The notes under the pieces were generated by a model. It saw only the letters and a list, made by a program, of their open reading frames with translations, made no database searches and had not been told where the DNA came from. This document shows, piece after piece, positions 1 through 8,700 of a DNA stretch of 64,000 nt; positions within the stretch are counted from its first letter, which is position 1, and every line of letters starts with the position of its first letter. This DNA is from DSBG01 sp049975365. GTDB taxonomy: Bacteria > Desulfobacterota > Desulfomonilia > UBA1062. A program made the position numbers and the translations under genes. Location of the stretch: the NCBI GenBank assembly GCA_049975365.1, contig JBNGDS010000003.1, positions 1-64,000 on the forward strand. The letters are read 5' to 3'.

Positions 1-898
1 GTTGTCTCATGGCCGCCCACGCATATTTCCAGCATTTCATGGAACCGATTTTCCCAACATTAATCTCCTGGATAAAATCTATTGCTTCGTCTAAAGTCAG
101 GTGTTTATTGCCTACAGCTTGGCTCAACCCCCGTAAGAGACCATTTTGCGGCTGTGGATGAACACCTCCGAGGTTTCTGACTTGTCTCAGGTGAGGATAA
201 TAGTGGGGAATCGTCACTGGTTCGGGATGGGCAAGCTCATACACCATATACTCTCCGAGGGGCTGGGAGAATCGGACCTTTTCACCGAGAACAAATGATG
301 GAATCATGGTGGGTTTCCCGTTTCTGAAAGACAAGGCTTCTCTCTGTCCTCCACAGATACCCACAGTATAGGCGAGGACTGCTCTCCCGTAAGGCACCGG
401 GCCCTCGTCACCAGTGCACCAGATAGTATCCACTTCCTCGGCTTCATCAAACTCTTTCATAAGCTCTTTTGCCCAAATATTGGTGAGCCCTGGAGAGGCA
501 CCATTGCCGATGTATGCACCAATCCCGGCCTTTTTGATTGTATCATGCATCGCGATGAGCTTCTCGCTGGATTCTGCCTCGTCATTTAAATCACAGTAGT
601 TTACCTTCTGGTGCATGCATACTTCCAAAACGGGAGAAGCTGTTTTATCATATGGACCGGCAGCATTCAGGACCAGATTGACTCCCGACATGAGTTCATT
701 CATCCTCGATATATCGAAAAGATCACCTTGAACAAACGTTGCCCCGGAAGGATTCCCAAGGAGTTGTCTTTTATGTTCAAGTTTATGAGAGTCGAAGTCC
801 ACTATGGTCAGGTGGATATCTTCATCATGTTCCAACAGAGCTTTGATAGTGACAGCAACCATGTCGCCGGCCCCGCCAATGATAAGAACATCAGGCAC
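1..898 (-). CDS. Saccharopine dehydrogenase-like NADP-binding protein (C-terminus cut by window edge)
   Basis: The reading frame starts at a GTG at 898 and runs off the left edge after about 299 residues. AGGAG lies a suitable distance upstream of the GTG, which fixes the start. The N-terminus VLIIGGAGDM is a Rossmann nucleotide-binding loop. It is followed by an acidic strand end (IVDFD), a short segment (LNAAGPYDK) and a Cys-Asp pair (NYCDLNDE), the layout of the saccharopine dehydrogenase NADP-binding family. Members act in lysine metabolism or as oxidoreductases of unknown substrate, so the exact reaction is not assigned. It is the first gene of its transcript, with its own promoter at 922-950. 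Confidence 0.75.
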   Translation of the reverse strand, partial: MPDVLIIGGAGDMVAVTIKALLEHDEDIHLTIVDFDSHKLEHKRQLLGNPSGATFVQGDLFDISRMNELMSGVNLVLNAAGPYDKTASPVLEVCMHQKVNYCDLNDEAESSEKLIAMHDTIKKAGIGAYIGNGASPGLTNIWAKELMKEFDEAEEVDTIWCTGDEGPVPYGRAVLAYTVGICGGQREALSFRNGKPTMIPSFVLGEKVRFSQPLGEYMVYELAHPEPVTIPHYYPHLRQVRNLGGVHPQPQNGLLRGLSQAVGNKHLTLDEAIDFIQEINVGKIGSMKCWKYAWAAMRQ

Positions 899-921
899 TG
901 TGATCTCCTTTCACCCAGGTT

Positions 922-950
922 ATGATACGGGTCAATACACCATACATCAA
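922..950 (-). promoter_or_regulatory. Sigma-70-type promoter of the saccharopine dehydrogenase-like gene
   Basis: On the minus strand a -35 element TTGATG and a -10 element TATCAT are separated by 17 bp. The predicted start of transcription lies about 17 nt before the GTG start at 898. This is a motif match only. Confidence 0.45.
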
Positions 951-1108
951 AGAAATTTTTTACAGGAAATACTTCATGCATATCATCCTATTGCCTCAGA
1001 GTGTGCGAACTGGCTGGAGATCAGCATGGCTGGTTACGGTATGACTCTGCTGCTCACCGTTATCACGCCACACGTTTTGCTGCAGTCTTGGGGTTGGGAG
1101 AAACAAAA

Positions 1109-1183
1109 TGGTGGGCCGCATAGGATTTGAACCTATGACTTCTACCGTGTGAAGGTAGCGCTCTCCCCCTGAGCTAGCGGCCC
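1109..1183 (-). tRNA. tRNA-Val (anticodon CAC)
   Basis: The minus strand folds as a complete 75-nt tRNA. The acceptor arms GGGCCGC and GCGGCCC pair perfectly, followed by discriminator A and an encoded CCA. The anticodon stem CTACC/GGTAG encloses the 7-nt loop TTCACAC, giving anticodon CAC, and the T arm carries GGTTCAAATCC. It reads GUG valine codons. A near-consensus promoter lies directly upstream at 1200-1228. Confidence 0.95.
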
Positions 1184-1199
1184 AAACAGGTGAAAAAAA

Positions 1200-1228
1200 T
1201 CTATACAGTTCAGCAGGATATGTGTCAA
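1200..1228 (-). promoter_or_regulatory. Sigma-70-type promoter of tRNA-Val
   Basis: On the minus strand a consensus TTGACA and TATAGA are separated by exactly 17 bp. Predicted initiation falls about 10 nt before the first base of the tRNA. It is one of the strongest promoter matches in the window. Confidence 0.8.
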
Positions 1229-1295
1229 GTACAATATCCCCCTCAGGGATTCCCGCGTTTGCAGCGGCACTGCCTGGAAAGCCTTTTCGATGCGA

Positions 1296-3227
1296 TCACT
1301 CCATGGGGATGGTGAAATAGAACTCGGAGCCCTCTTCCACCTTCGACTTGAGCCAGATATCACCACCCATGACATTGAGGGCCTTCTTGACGATGGAAAG
1401 ACCGATTCCTGTCCCATCCGCATGATTGTCATATGCCCTGAAGAAGATGTCGAAGACATTCTCTCTGTGCTCCTCGGGGATGCCGATGCCATTGTCCTTC
1501 ACGGAAAAGACATGCATCTTTGCTTCGGGTTTGTACCTGATCTGCACCATGAGCTTTCTGTCGGGATGTGCATACTTGATCGCATTCGATATGAGGTTGG
1601 AAAACACCTGAATGACACGTGTCCTGTCGGCCTTGATGACCGGCAGAGTACTTTCCACAATGATGGATCCATGTTTCTCGTCCAGCTGGGGAGCAAGCTC
1701 AACGCTGAGATCGTCGATAATCTGCTGGATAGGGAACTCTTCCTTCTTGAGCTTCAGATTTTCCACTGCGGAGAGTGTCAGCAGGTTGGAGACAAACCTT
1801 TCCATGTGCTTGCCGCTCTCCTGAATGGCCCGGATGTACTCACTCTCCTTTTCATTGAGTTTCACTGCAGCAGACTTGATGAACCTGTCGCAGAATCCAT
1901 TGATGGCGATAATCGGGTTCTTCAGATCGTGGGAAACCGTTGATACGAGACTCCTGAGTTCTTCGTTTCTCTGGCGTATCAGGTTGAGGGCGTCCTGGAG
2001 TTCTTCCGAGGTGTCCGCGATCTCCTGGAAGAGCAGAATGTTTTCCATCACGGTTCCCATGTGTACCCCTATGGTAATGAGCAGACGCTCGTCATCGGGT
2101 GAGATGAGACGCTGTCCGAACGATCCAATATTCATGACACCGATCAAGCGGGTTCTTGAGTAGAGTGGGATGGATGCAAACGAGCGGATCCCCTGTCGCT
2201 TGAACGCGAGTGAGCTGATCCGGGGGTCTTCAGAGGCATTTTCTATGATGATGGGTTCTCCCTTGAGAGCAACCCGTCCGGCAATTCCCTCTCCGATCTC
2301 CAGTTCCTTGATGCTCTGCATCACGTCGTCCGGGAGACCGTAGGAATACGCACAATGAAGCGTTTTACTCTCTTCATCCGTGAGGTAGATCCACCCGGTT
2401 TCGATGTTCATGATCTGGAGAACCTGGGAGAGTGTGTTCTGAAGCACTTCCTCGAGTTTGAGGGAGGACGAAAGGGTCTTTGAGATCGTGTTCACCGCCG
2501 AGAGGTCCTGATTCTGCCGGAGCAATCGTCTTTCCAGGAGCACCTTGTCCGTGACGTCGCGCAGCATTGCCACCGAGGTGCCGGGCCTGTCCTCTATGAA
2601 ATGGAAATTCCCCTCCAGGACTTTCGTTCCACGACGTGTGTTCACGCTGAACTGGGTGGAAAAGTGCTTTGCATATTTCTTCTTCAATGGCGTAAGGGAG
2701 CCGGTTGCTTCTTCACTGATGAAATCGAATATGGCCCTGCCGAGCAGTTCTTCTGCGCTCATGTCCATGATGGTGATGAATGCATGATTGGCAAAGGTAA
2801 TGTACCCGTGGTTCATAATCACAATTGCATCAGGGGCGTCTTCTATGAGCTTTTTGTACCTGCTCTCGCGGGCCAGTCCACCACTAACGAAATCAGCGAT
2901 GAGCACGTAGATGGAATTCATGCGATAACCAGTGATATTGATGAATCCGGATACACTGACTCGTGGGGTGCTCAATGTCTCCACTATGAGTGAAAACGGT
3001 CTGTCTGTTTCGATAAGGCGCTTGAGCATCTTTTCAAGCCTGTCATCCACGAGGAACTTGTGGATCAATTCATACAGCGATTTTCCCACGAACGGCAGTT
3101 CAGAAGAATCGACATTAGACTCGAAGAGGGGATTTATGTAGAGCACTGTACCGCTCGCATCAAATGCACACATAGCAAACGGCGCCTTGTGGAATACCTT
3201 GGTAATGTGCTCGTGCAGCCTGTCCAT
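1296..3227 (-). CDS. PAS-PAS-GAF sensor histidine kinase
   Basis: A 643-residue sensor kinase without clear membrane segments, so probably cytoplasmic. Two PAS domains come first (about residues 5-110 and 120-235, the second containing EDAPDAIVIMNHGYITFANHAF), then a GAF domain (about 245-400). The dimerisation helix carries the phospho-acceptor in SHDLKNP. The ATPase domain shows the N box NLISNAIKY, G1 DNGIGIP and G2 DGTGIGLS. It begins 5 nt after the metallo-hydrolase gene and is probably co-transcribed with it. No response regulator lies beside it, so its output is unknown. The signal could be a small ligand bound by PAS or GAF. Confidence 0.9.
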   Translation of the reverse strand: MDRLHEHITKVFHKAPFAMCAFDASGTVLYINPLFESNVDSSELPFVGKSLYELIHKFLVDDRLEKMLKRLIETDRPFSLIVETLSTPRVSVSGFINITGYRMNSIYVLIADFVSGGLARESRYKKLIEDAPDAIVIMNHGYITFANHAFITIMDMSAEELLGRAIFDFISEEATGSLTPLKKKYAKHFSTQFSVNTRRGTKVLEGNFHFIEDRPGTSVAMLRDVTDKVLLERRLLRQNQDLSAVNTISKTLSSSLKLEEVLQNTLSQVLQIMNIETGWIYLTDEESKTLHCAYSYGLPDDVMQSIKELEIGEGIAGRVALKGEPIIIENASEDPRISSLAFKRQGIRSFASIPLYSRTRLIGVMNIGSFGQRLISPDDERLLITIGVHMGTVMENILLFQEIADTSEELQDALNLIRQRNEELRSLVSTVSHDLKNPIIAINGFCDRFIKSAAVKLNEKESEYIRAIQESGKHMERFVSNLLTLSAVENLKLKKEEFPIQQIIDDLSVELAPQLDEKHGSIIVESTLPVIKADRTRVIQVFSNLISNAIKYAHPDRKLMVQIRYKPEAKMHVFSVKDNGIGIPEEHRENVFDIFFRAYDNHADGTGIGLSIVKKALNVMGGDIWLKSKVEEGSEFYFTIPME

Positions 3228-3232
3228 AGGGC

Positions 3233-3853
3233 TCAGTCGAGAGAGAAAGACTCTCCCTCACTCAGGATGTGTACATCGACCGGGCAGAGTTTTGAAAATG
3301 TCTGAGCGTCCTTGATGCTGCCGACAATATCCCCGAAATGGATGGGGATGACATGAGAGGCCGTAATATCATTGAGTGCTTCACTCGCCTGGCGGGAATC
3401 CATTGTGTACGTGCCTCCGACCGGTAGGAGCAGGACATCGGCATGGATGCCTTTCATCTCGGGAATCCTGTCAGTATCCCCGGTATGGTAGATTGTTTTT
3501 CCAGACAGGCCTACCACATACCCTACCCAGTTGTTCTCCTTGGGGTGAAACGCCTTGTCTATGTTATAGGCGGGAACAGCCTTGATGGACACACCGCCTA
3601 TCTCCATGGTGCCTCCCGGTAGGATCGTGTCCGTCATGAGAGGGACCTGTACGGGTGATACGATCCTGGTGGCGTCTGTTCGAAGAAGACGGATGTCGTC
3701 TTCAGAATAGTGGTCGTAGTGATCATGGGTTACAAGGATGATGTCAGCCTTGGGTGATGTGGGTTCGACCTTCCAGGGGTCTATGTAGATGGATTTCTCT
3801 GTACTTGAAATCAGGACACTTGCATGGCCGATCCATGTGATACGGAGAGACAT
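3233..3853 (-). CDS. Metallo-beta-lactamase-fold hydrolase, UPF0173-like
   Basis: A 206-residue protein with the metal-binding motif HDHYDH about 45 residues in. A later HTGDTD supplies the bridging histidine and aspartate, and a C-terminal IPIHFGD gives a further histidine. This is the layout of the YtkL/UPF0173 branch of the metallo-beta-lactamase superfamily, whose physiological substrates are mostly unknown. A promoter (3906-3934) lies about 50 nt upstream, making it the first gene of a pair with the histidine kinase that follows 5 nt later. A link between the hydrolase and the sensing function of the kinase is possible but not shown. Confidence 0.85.
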   Translation of the reverse strand: MSLRITWIGHASVLISSTEKSIYIDPWKVEPTSPKADIILVTHDHYDHYSEDDIRLLRTDATRIVSPVQVPLMTDTILPGGTMEIGGVSIKAVPAYNIDKAFHPKENNWVGYVVGLSGKTIYHTGDTDRIPEMKGIHADVLLLPVGGTYTMDSRQASEALNDITASHVIPIHFGDIVGSIKDAQTFSKLCPVDVHILSEGESFSLD

Positions 3854-3905
3854 AACTCACCTCCCATGGGAAAATACTGCTGAAAACGAATACACTGAAT
3901 GACAT

Positions 3906-3934
3906 ATATTACAGTACCTGGAGCGTAGTTTCAA
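3906..3934 (-). promoter_or_regulatory. Sigma-70-type promoter of the hydrolase/kinase pair
   Basis: The minus strand carries TTGAAA and TAATAT separated by 17 bp, about 50 nt before the hydrolase start at 3853. Motif match only. Confidence 0.6.
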
Positions 3935-4049
3935 TCAAAAATCTTAAGGGTATATCAAAACCCATTGGATATCCACGTGCTGGATGGAACGCGCCTGAAG
4001 AATCTTGTCTTTGTGCAGTCGGAGAGAGAAATTCAGTATCAGTGCTCTC

Positions 4050-4439
4050 TCAAAAGGCACCGAGCTGACAGGGGGTGATCTTCAGTCCCAGAGAGTCGGC
4101 AGCGTTTCCCACCTCTGCACGATTGATTCCTGCCTTGTCGGCTATCTTCCACAGTTCGGAGCAGGAGATCCTGTTTTCTCTGGCCTTTGATCGGATAGCA
4201 TCAAGGACTTCATTCGGCACTTCCACCTTGCGGCCCAGGATCTTGTAGCTGGACAGTCCTTTTCTCCCGTATCCAAAGAGACCGAGCTGGCATTGATACA
4301 GCCGCACTCCCAGCTCGGTCGCCTTCCTCCCCACGTCGATGGGAGGTATATCAAGGAAGGCAGCAATATAGTGGGCTACTGGACAGGGCATCTTGTCGTT
4401 CTCGGGGTAGATGGCTATCATTTCCTGCAGGGTCTTCAT
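4050..4439 (-). CDS. Small duplicated protein with two CQLG motifs, function unknown
   Basis: A 129-residue soluble protein that I cannot assign to a characterised family. It holds two related segments. Residues about 35-57 contain VGRKATELGV followed by CQLGLFG. Residues about 109-129 contain VGNAADSLGL followed by CQLGAF at the C-terminus. Each segment looks like a short helix-turn-helix followed by a Cys-Gln-Leu-Gly turn, so binding to nucleic acid, metal or protein is conceivable. Its start overlaps the stop of the acyl-CoA synthetase gene by 4 nt (ATGA), which argues for translational coupling and a related job. Confidence 0.75.
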   Translation of the reverse strand: MKTLQEMIAIYPENDKMPCPVAHYIAAFLDIPPIDVGRKATELGVRLYQCQLGLFGYGRKGLSSYKILGRKVEVPNEVLDAIRSKARENRISCSELWKIADKAGINRAEVGNAADSLGLKITPCQLGAF

Positions 4440-6583
4440 GTCTCTTCTCCGTTCATCTCTCTGATCATGAGAGCATCTGCGACAACAGGTCTCCTACCTA
4501 CCACCAGAATCGGATTGAGATCAATCTCTTTTACTTCGGGAAAGTCCAAAGCAAGCCATGCCAGGGATACCAGGATATCTGCGATGAGTTCCCTGTTCAC
4601 CGGGGGCATGTTCCTGAAGGAGCCGATCAGTTTCTGTGTCCTGAGATCATCGATCATTTCCAGTGCATCGGACGGAGTCAGAGGCGCCAGACGGATCGTG
4701 AAATCCTTCAAAGCCTCGGTAAAAATCCCGCCAAGTCCGAACATGATGCACGGGGGGAATCCCCTGTGGCGACTCATGCCTGCCATGAACTCTCGATTGC
4801 TGGCGAGCATCTCCGCCACAATGACGGATGAAACCCGATTGTGCTGAGCAAGTTCAGTGTACGCCCGGATAAGCTCTTTCTCTGACGGTATGCCGAGATG
4901 CACGAGCCCCTGTTCAGTCTTGTGGGTGATTTCAGGCGAACAGGCCTTTACAACCACGGGGTAACCAATGCTCTGTGCCGCATCGAGGGCTTCTTCCAGG
5001 CTGGAGACGAGAGCCTCCCTTGTCGTGGGGATTCCATAGGATGCAAGGATCTGCTTGGCGTGAAATTCATCGATTACTGTATCCGCACTTGTATCCATGA
5101 GTTTCCTGGCTTTCACAGGCGCTTCTCTGGTGGGTGTCTTTTCTGGAAGCGCCCTCTGTCGTATTCGCGAATAGTGATACAGTGCTGCCATGGCCAGTGC
5201 AGTTTTCTCAGGAGAATCATAGGCAGGTATCCCCTGTTCATGAAACAGTTTGGTGCCGTGGTCTTCATCACCGAAGAACGAGGATATCAGGAGAGGTTTC
5301 TGGAAACCAAACGGCATGCCGATCAGCGTATCGAGATTGATTTCGAACATCTTGATCATATCGTCCCTGCTCACATCGACGAACTTCTGCAAAAACGGGT
5401 ACAGCATACTGAGTATGCCCGTGTCATTGATACCGTGGATGATCACACCGTCTATCTCATTGGATTCAAAGAGTGCCCGTGGGATGTGTTCGGTGAGCGC
5501 TGCCATCTCGACATGGAATGTGAGGTCTACAGGATTGCGTGAACTCGCATGTCCTGGAAGGTAGGCACTGATCCGCTCCTGGAGTTCTGGGGAGAACTCG
5601 GGGACCTCCAGGCCACACCTGTCACATGTGGATGCGATGCCCGTGCCCGGACCGCCTGAATTGGTGAGTATCCCGACACGACGCCCCTTCGGAGGGACCT
5701 GCGTGGCCAGTGCCCACCCGATCTTGTAGACGTCTTCGATGGTGTGCACCCTGATGATGCCTGCCTGGGCAAACAACCCGTCGTATATATAGTCCGGACC
5801 TGCCAGTGCACCTGTATGACTGGAACCTGATCGTGCCCCTGCTTCTGTCCCCCCCACATACTGGGCAATGATGGGTTTTTTTGTGCTGACCCTGCGTGCA
5901 ACCTCGAGAAATCTTCGTGCATCCCTGATTCCCTCGATGTAGAGACCGATGGCACGGGTGGATTCATCGTCACCAAGGTATTCGATGCAATCCGTGATAT
6001 CGATATCCGCCTCGTTTCCAACGCTGATGGCCTTGCTGAGCGAGATGCCGTTCTTGTGCAGATAGGAGACGACCTGTGCCACATAGGTACCGCTCTGTGA
6101 TGCTATACCGAGCTTTCCGTTGAAATCCTGTACCGGGGCCACGGTGATGTTCAGAGGAAGCTGGGTGTTGATGATGCCGAGACAGTTCGGCCCCAGAAAC
6201 CGGATACCATACTGCTTTGCAATTGACTTCAGGAGTTCTTCCTGATCGCTCCCTTCATCCCCCACCTCACGGAATCCTGCAGTGATGATGACAGCACGTT
6301 TCGTCCCTAGTTTCCCGAACTCCTCCAGCATCGAGGGAACGAACCTCGTGGGTACTACGAGCATGGCAAGTTCCGGAGTACACGGAATATCCGCGATTTT
6401 AGGGTATGCCGTCTTCCCCATCACGGTCTTTTCTTCATGATGAACGGGGAAAACCTCACCAGGAAAGCCGCTGTTTATGAGGTTCAGGTACTGGATCGTC
6501 CCCATGGTAGTGAACTTGTTGCTCGCACCTACGACGGCGATCGATGCCGGTTCCATGATGGTTCGAAGGGGATTCTCTCCCAT
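4436..6583 (-). CDS. Acyl-CoA synthetase (ADP-forming), fused alpha and beta chains
   Basis: A 715-residue single-chain NDP-forming acyl-CoA synthetase. It interconverts acyl-CoA + ADP + Pi with acid + CoA + ATP, so it can conserve energy from acetyl-CoA or a similar thioester. The N-terminus (VVGASNKFTTMGTI) is the CoA-binding Rossmann domain. Flavodoxin-like succinyl-CoA-ligase domains follow, with the motif SGSSHTGALAG that carries the phosphorylated histidine of this family. The C-terminal ATP-grasp domain begins near residue 495 (KQILASYGIPTTREA, VVKACSPEITHK). The length is typical of the fused form. Substrate specificity cannot be read from the sequence. Confidence 0.93.
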   Translation of the reverse strand: MGENPLRTIMEPASIAVVGASNKFTTMGTIQYLNLINSGFPGEVFPVHHEEKTVMGKTAYPKIADIPCTPELAMLVVPTRFVPSMLEEFGKLGTKRAVIITAGFREVGDEGSDQEELLKSIAKQYGIRFLGPNCLGIINTQLPLNITVAPVQDFNGKLGIASQSGTYVAQVVSYLHKNGISLSKAISVGNEADIDITDCIEYLGDDESTRAIGLYIEGIRDARRFLEVARRVSTKKPIIAQYVGGTEAGARSGSSHTGALAGPDYIYDGLFAQAGIIRVHTIEDVYKIGWALATQVPPKGRRVGILTNSGGPGTGIASTCDRCGLEVPEFSPELQERISAYLPGHASSRNPVDLTFHVEMAALTEHIPRALFESNEIDGVIIHGINDTGILSMLYPFLQKFVDVSRDDMIKMFEINLDTLIGMPFGFQKPLLISSFFGDEDHGTKLFHEQGIPAYDSPEKTALAMAALYHYSRIRQRALPEKTPTREAPVKARKLMDTSADTVIDEFHAKQILASYGIPTTREALVSSLEEALDAAQSIGYPVVVKACSPEITHKTEQGLVHLGIPSEKELIRAYTELAQHNRVSSVIVAEMLASNREFMAGMSRHRGFPPCIMFGLGGIFTEALKDFTIRLAPLTPSDALEMIDDLRTQKLIGSFRNMPPVNRELIADILVSLAWLALDFPEVKEIDLNPILVVGRRPVVADALMIREMNGEET

Positions 6584-6880
6584 AGACCCTCCTTTTGCTG
6601 CATCATATTGTGCAGGAAAACGTCCCAGGTTGGCAAGATAAATGTGATATGATGATAATACAAAATATCATAGATTGATTAGTAGAAATTTCCTAAACTC
6701 AGCTTGCTGTGTATTTTAATGGGCCGGTTCTTCAATGAGCCACAGGGAATACCGGATAGGTGAATTTCACCCAGATGGGGTTCACTGATCTGGGATCACG
6801 ACCTCCTTCCTTGAAGGGAAGCCTGTTGAAGAATGCTGGTTTTTTTGGTACTTCCTCGATGAGGAAACAGGTTCACGATC

Positions 6881-7669
6881 ATGGAGAGATATACACGATT
6901 CCCAGAAATCACCCGTGCTCTGGCACAGGCACTTCAGGCCATACGGACTGTGAGGAGAAAAATCAGCCGGGGGCTCGACTGGTACATCCGGATGATCAAC
7001 ACCCCTTCCCCTGTCAGGCGCGGTCTGAGTCTGACTGCATTATTGACCATTGCCTTTCTCTCCCTGCTCGGTCTGTTCAAAATCATCGATCCGTATCCCT
7101 TGCAGAGCTGGATTTACCTGAGACTTACCCTGCAGGATTTCGGACTCATAAGCGCATTCATATTCATCTCCATGATCGCAGTCTTCCCCCTGGCATCACC
7201 CTTAAGTCTGTTCATCATGACGGGATCTGCCGTCTACGGACCTCCGCTGGGCATGGCACTCTCCTATGCCGGGGCCATTCTGAATGCCAATGTAGTTTTT
7301 TTCCTCATCAAGGCCCTCGCAATAGACAAGACATGGGGGTATGACAAACAAACCTTCAGATACAAGAGCATGATCAAACGGAATGGTTATCAGTTGGTTC
7401 TCGTGCTTCAGCTGATTTCCATTATTCCCTTCACTGCCATCAACTCCGGTGCAGCGGCGGCGGGAATCAGGTGGCGGGATTTCATGAAGGCAACCCTGAT
7501 CGGTGTCATGCCGAGTATCGTCATCTATTCGCTGCTGGGTGATATCGTGGTGGAAAGGTTCTTCTCACCCCAGATCTACTTCGCCTTCATCGGGATGGTT
7601 GCTCTCAGCATCATCATGGTGGCAATCAACAAGAAGAATGTTCAAAGAGGAGGAAAACGCTTCTTTTAG
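6881..7669 (+). CDS. VTT/SNARE-associated (DedA-TVP38 type) membrane protein
   Basis: A 262-residue integral membrane protein. Several hydrophobic segments run from about residue 50, including LTALLTIAFLSLLGLF, an FIFISMIAVFPLASPLSL stretch and a last helix near the C-terminus (FAFIGMVALSIIMVAI). The middle region with PLGMALSYAGAILNA and the later PFTAINSGAAAAG fits the VTT domain, which some members use for lipid scrambling or membrane homeostasis. The last 105 bp lie over the 3' end of the convergent lipoate ligase gene. The 297 bp before it hold no convincing gene. Confidence 0.8.
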   Translation: MERYTRFPEITRALAQALQAIRTVRRKISRGLDWYIRMINTPSPVRRGLSLTALLTIAFLSLLGLFKIIDPYPLQSWIYLRLTLQDFGLISAFIFISMIAVFPLASPLSLFIMTGSAVYGPPLGMALSYAGAILNANVVFFLIKALAIDKTWGYDKQTFRYKSMIKRNGYQLVLVLQLISIIPFTAINSGAAAAGIRWRDFMKATLIGVMPSIVIYSLLGDIVVERFFSPQIYFAFIGMVALSIIMVAINKKNVQRGGKRFF

Positions 7670-8290
7670 GTGAAGGATGAAACGCTCCATGCTGAAATCC
7701 GGAAGGTAGGAAAAAAGTCCCCCTGGGATCTCCGGAAGACTGTTCCCGAATACCCGTCGCGTCAGGTTCTCATCCACCTGCAGCGGGATCACTCCCTGCT
7801 GAAGGAAATACTCACCCCGTACTTTCTGTGCACACCCCATGATCTTCCGGTGATCCAGGGAGAGCTCCATAGGCGATGTCCTCGCAAAGCACACAGACGA
7901 CTGTTTCACGGCCTGATCTTCCACGTGAACCTCCAGGCCACATGAACGAAAGGCGCGTTCGAACACGCGTGCAATCCGGGAGTAGACATCCATGAATGAT
8001 CCTGATGACAGGGAGCGGATGGACGAGGAGATGCTGAAGGTGATGTCATCGGAGTGGAGCACAGCTCCGCCCCCGGTGGGTCGCTTCACGATAGGGATGG
8101 CAATGGTTTCGTCCGCCAGGGAAAAATTCTTCTGATGGTATCCAATGGTTACAGCAGGATAGGCCCAGTTGTAGACGCGAAAAAACCCTTGAATGGTTCC
8201 TCTGGATACCCCTTCAAAGAGCTCTGCGTCCCTCACCATGTTAAACCGTGGAGGACACCGTTCATCCTTGAAGAAGCACCACCTGGTCAT
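7565..8290 (-). CDS. lplA: Lipoate-protein ligase A family protein
   Basis: A 241-residue member of the biotin/lipoate ligase fold. The signature KRPTGGGAVLHSDDITFS is the LplA lipoyl-AMP loop rather than the GRGRxG loop of biotin ligases. The ATG at 8288-8290 overlaps the accB stop as ATGA and is preferred over a longer upstream frame that would run inside accB. It is the last gene of the aroC operon. It would attach lipoate or a related acyl group to a carrier domain. No 2-oxoacid dehydrogenase or glycine cleavage gene is visible here. Its 3' end overlaps the convergent VTT gene by 105 bp. Confidence 0.88.
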   Translation of the reverse strand: MTRWCFFKDERCPPRFNMVRDAELFEGVSRGTIQGFFRVYNWAYPAVTIGYHQKNFSLADETIAIPIVKRPTGGGAVLHSDDITFSISSSIRSLSSGSFMDVYSRIARVFERAFRSCGLEVHVEDQAVKQSSVCFARTSPMELSLDHRKIMGCAQKVRGEYFLQQGVIPLQVDENLTRRVFGNSLPEIPGGLFSYLPDFSMERFILHLKEAFSSSLNILLVDCHHDDAESNHPDEGEVDLG

Positions 8291-8700
8291 AGCTCTTCGA
8301 CGATGAAGAGCTGATCTCCGTACCCGACTCTCTCTCCGTCCTGTTTCAGGATGGCAGTGACGATCCCGTCCACGTGGGATTCGATCTCGTTCATGAGCTT
8401 CATTGCTTCGATCACACACAGAACCTGACCCTTGATCACTCTGTCACCGACCTGGACAAAGGGCTGGGTTTCCGGGGAAGCCGATCGGTAGAATGTTCCC
8501 ACCAGAGGAGATGTCACCGTGACAGTGGGCCGTTCCTTGACGGGGGTCTTGCCTTTATCTGAGTCTTTGGAACGGTGAATGAAATTTTCCTGACCGCTTG
8601 TCCTTCGCACGATGTGAATGCGTTCAGGAGTCCACTCGAGTTCGACCACATCGGTATCTTTGATCATTTCGATGAGATCCCTGACGGTCTTTAAATTCAT
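8287..8700 (-). CDS. accB: Biotin carboxyl carrier protein of acetyl-CoA carboxylase
   Basis: A 137-residue BCCP. The C-terminal biotinyl domain carries EAMKLMNEI, where the lysine is biotinylated. The N-terminal 35 residues match the BCCP dimer region, and a Pro/Thr-poor linker of about 25 residues joins them. It carries CO2 between biotin carboxylase and carboxyltransferase in fatty acid synthesis. It sits 1 nt after efp and 4 nt into lplA. The usual partner accC does not follow, so the carboxylase must be encoded elsewhere. Confidence 0.93.
   Translation of the reverse strand: MNLKTVRDLIEMIKDTDVVELEWTPERIHIVRRTSGQENFIHRSKDSDKGKTPVKERPTVTVTSPLVGTFYRSASPETQPFVQVGDRVIKGQVLCVIEAMKLMNEIESHVDGIVTAILKQDGERVGYGDQLFIVEEL

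Noticed and set aside
1296..1943. Long plus-strand open frame of 217 codons opposite the histidine kinase
   Set aside because: It is antisense to conserved kinase motifs and has no recognisable domain or ribosome site; a shadow of the kinase's codon bias.
8291..8419. N-terminal extension of the lipoate ligase frame
   Set aside because: It lies inside accB in another frame, is Arg/His-rich and is replaced by a well-placed ATG at 8290.
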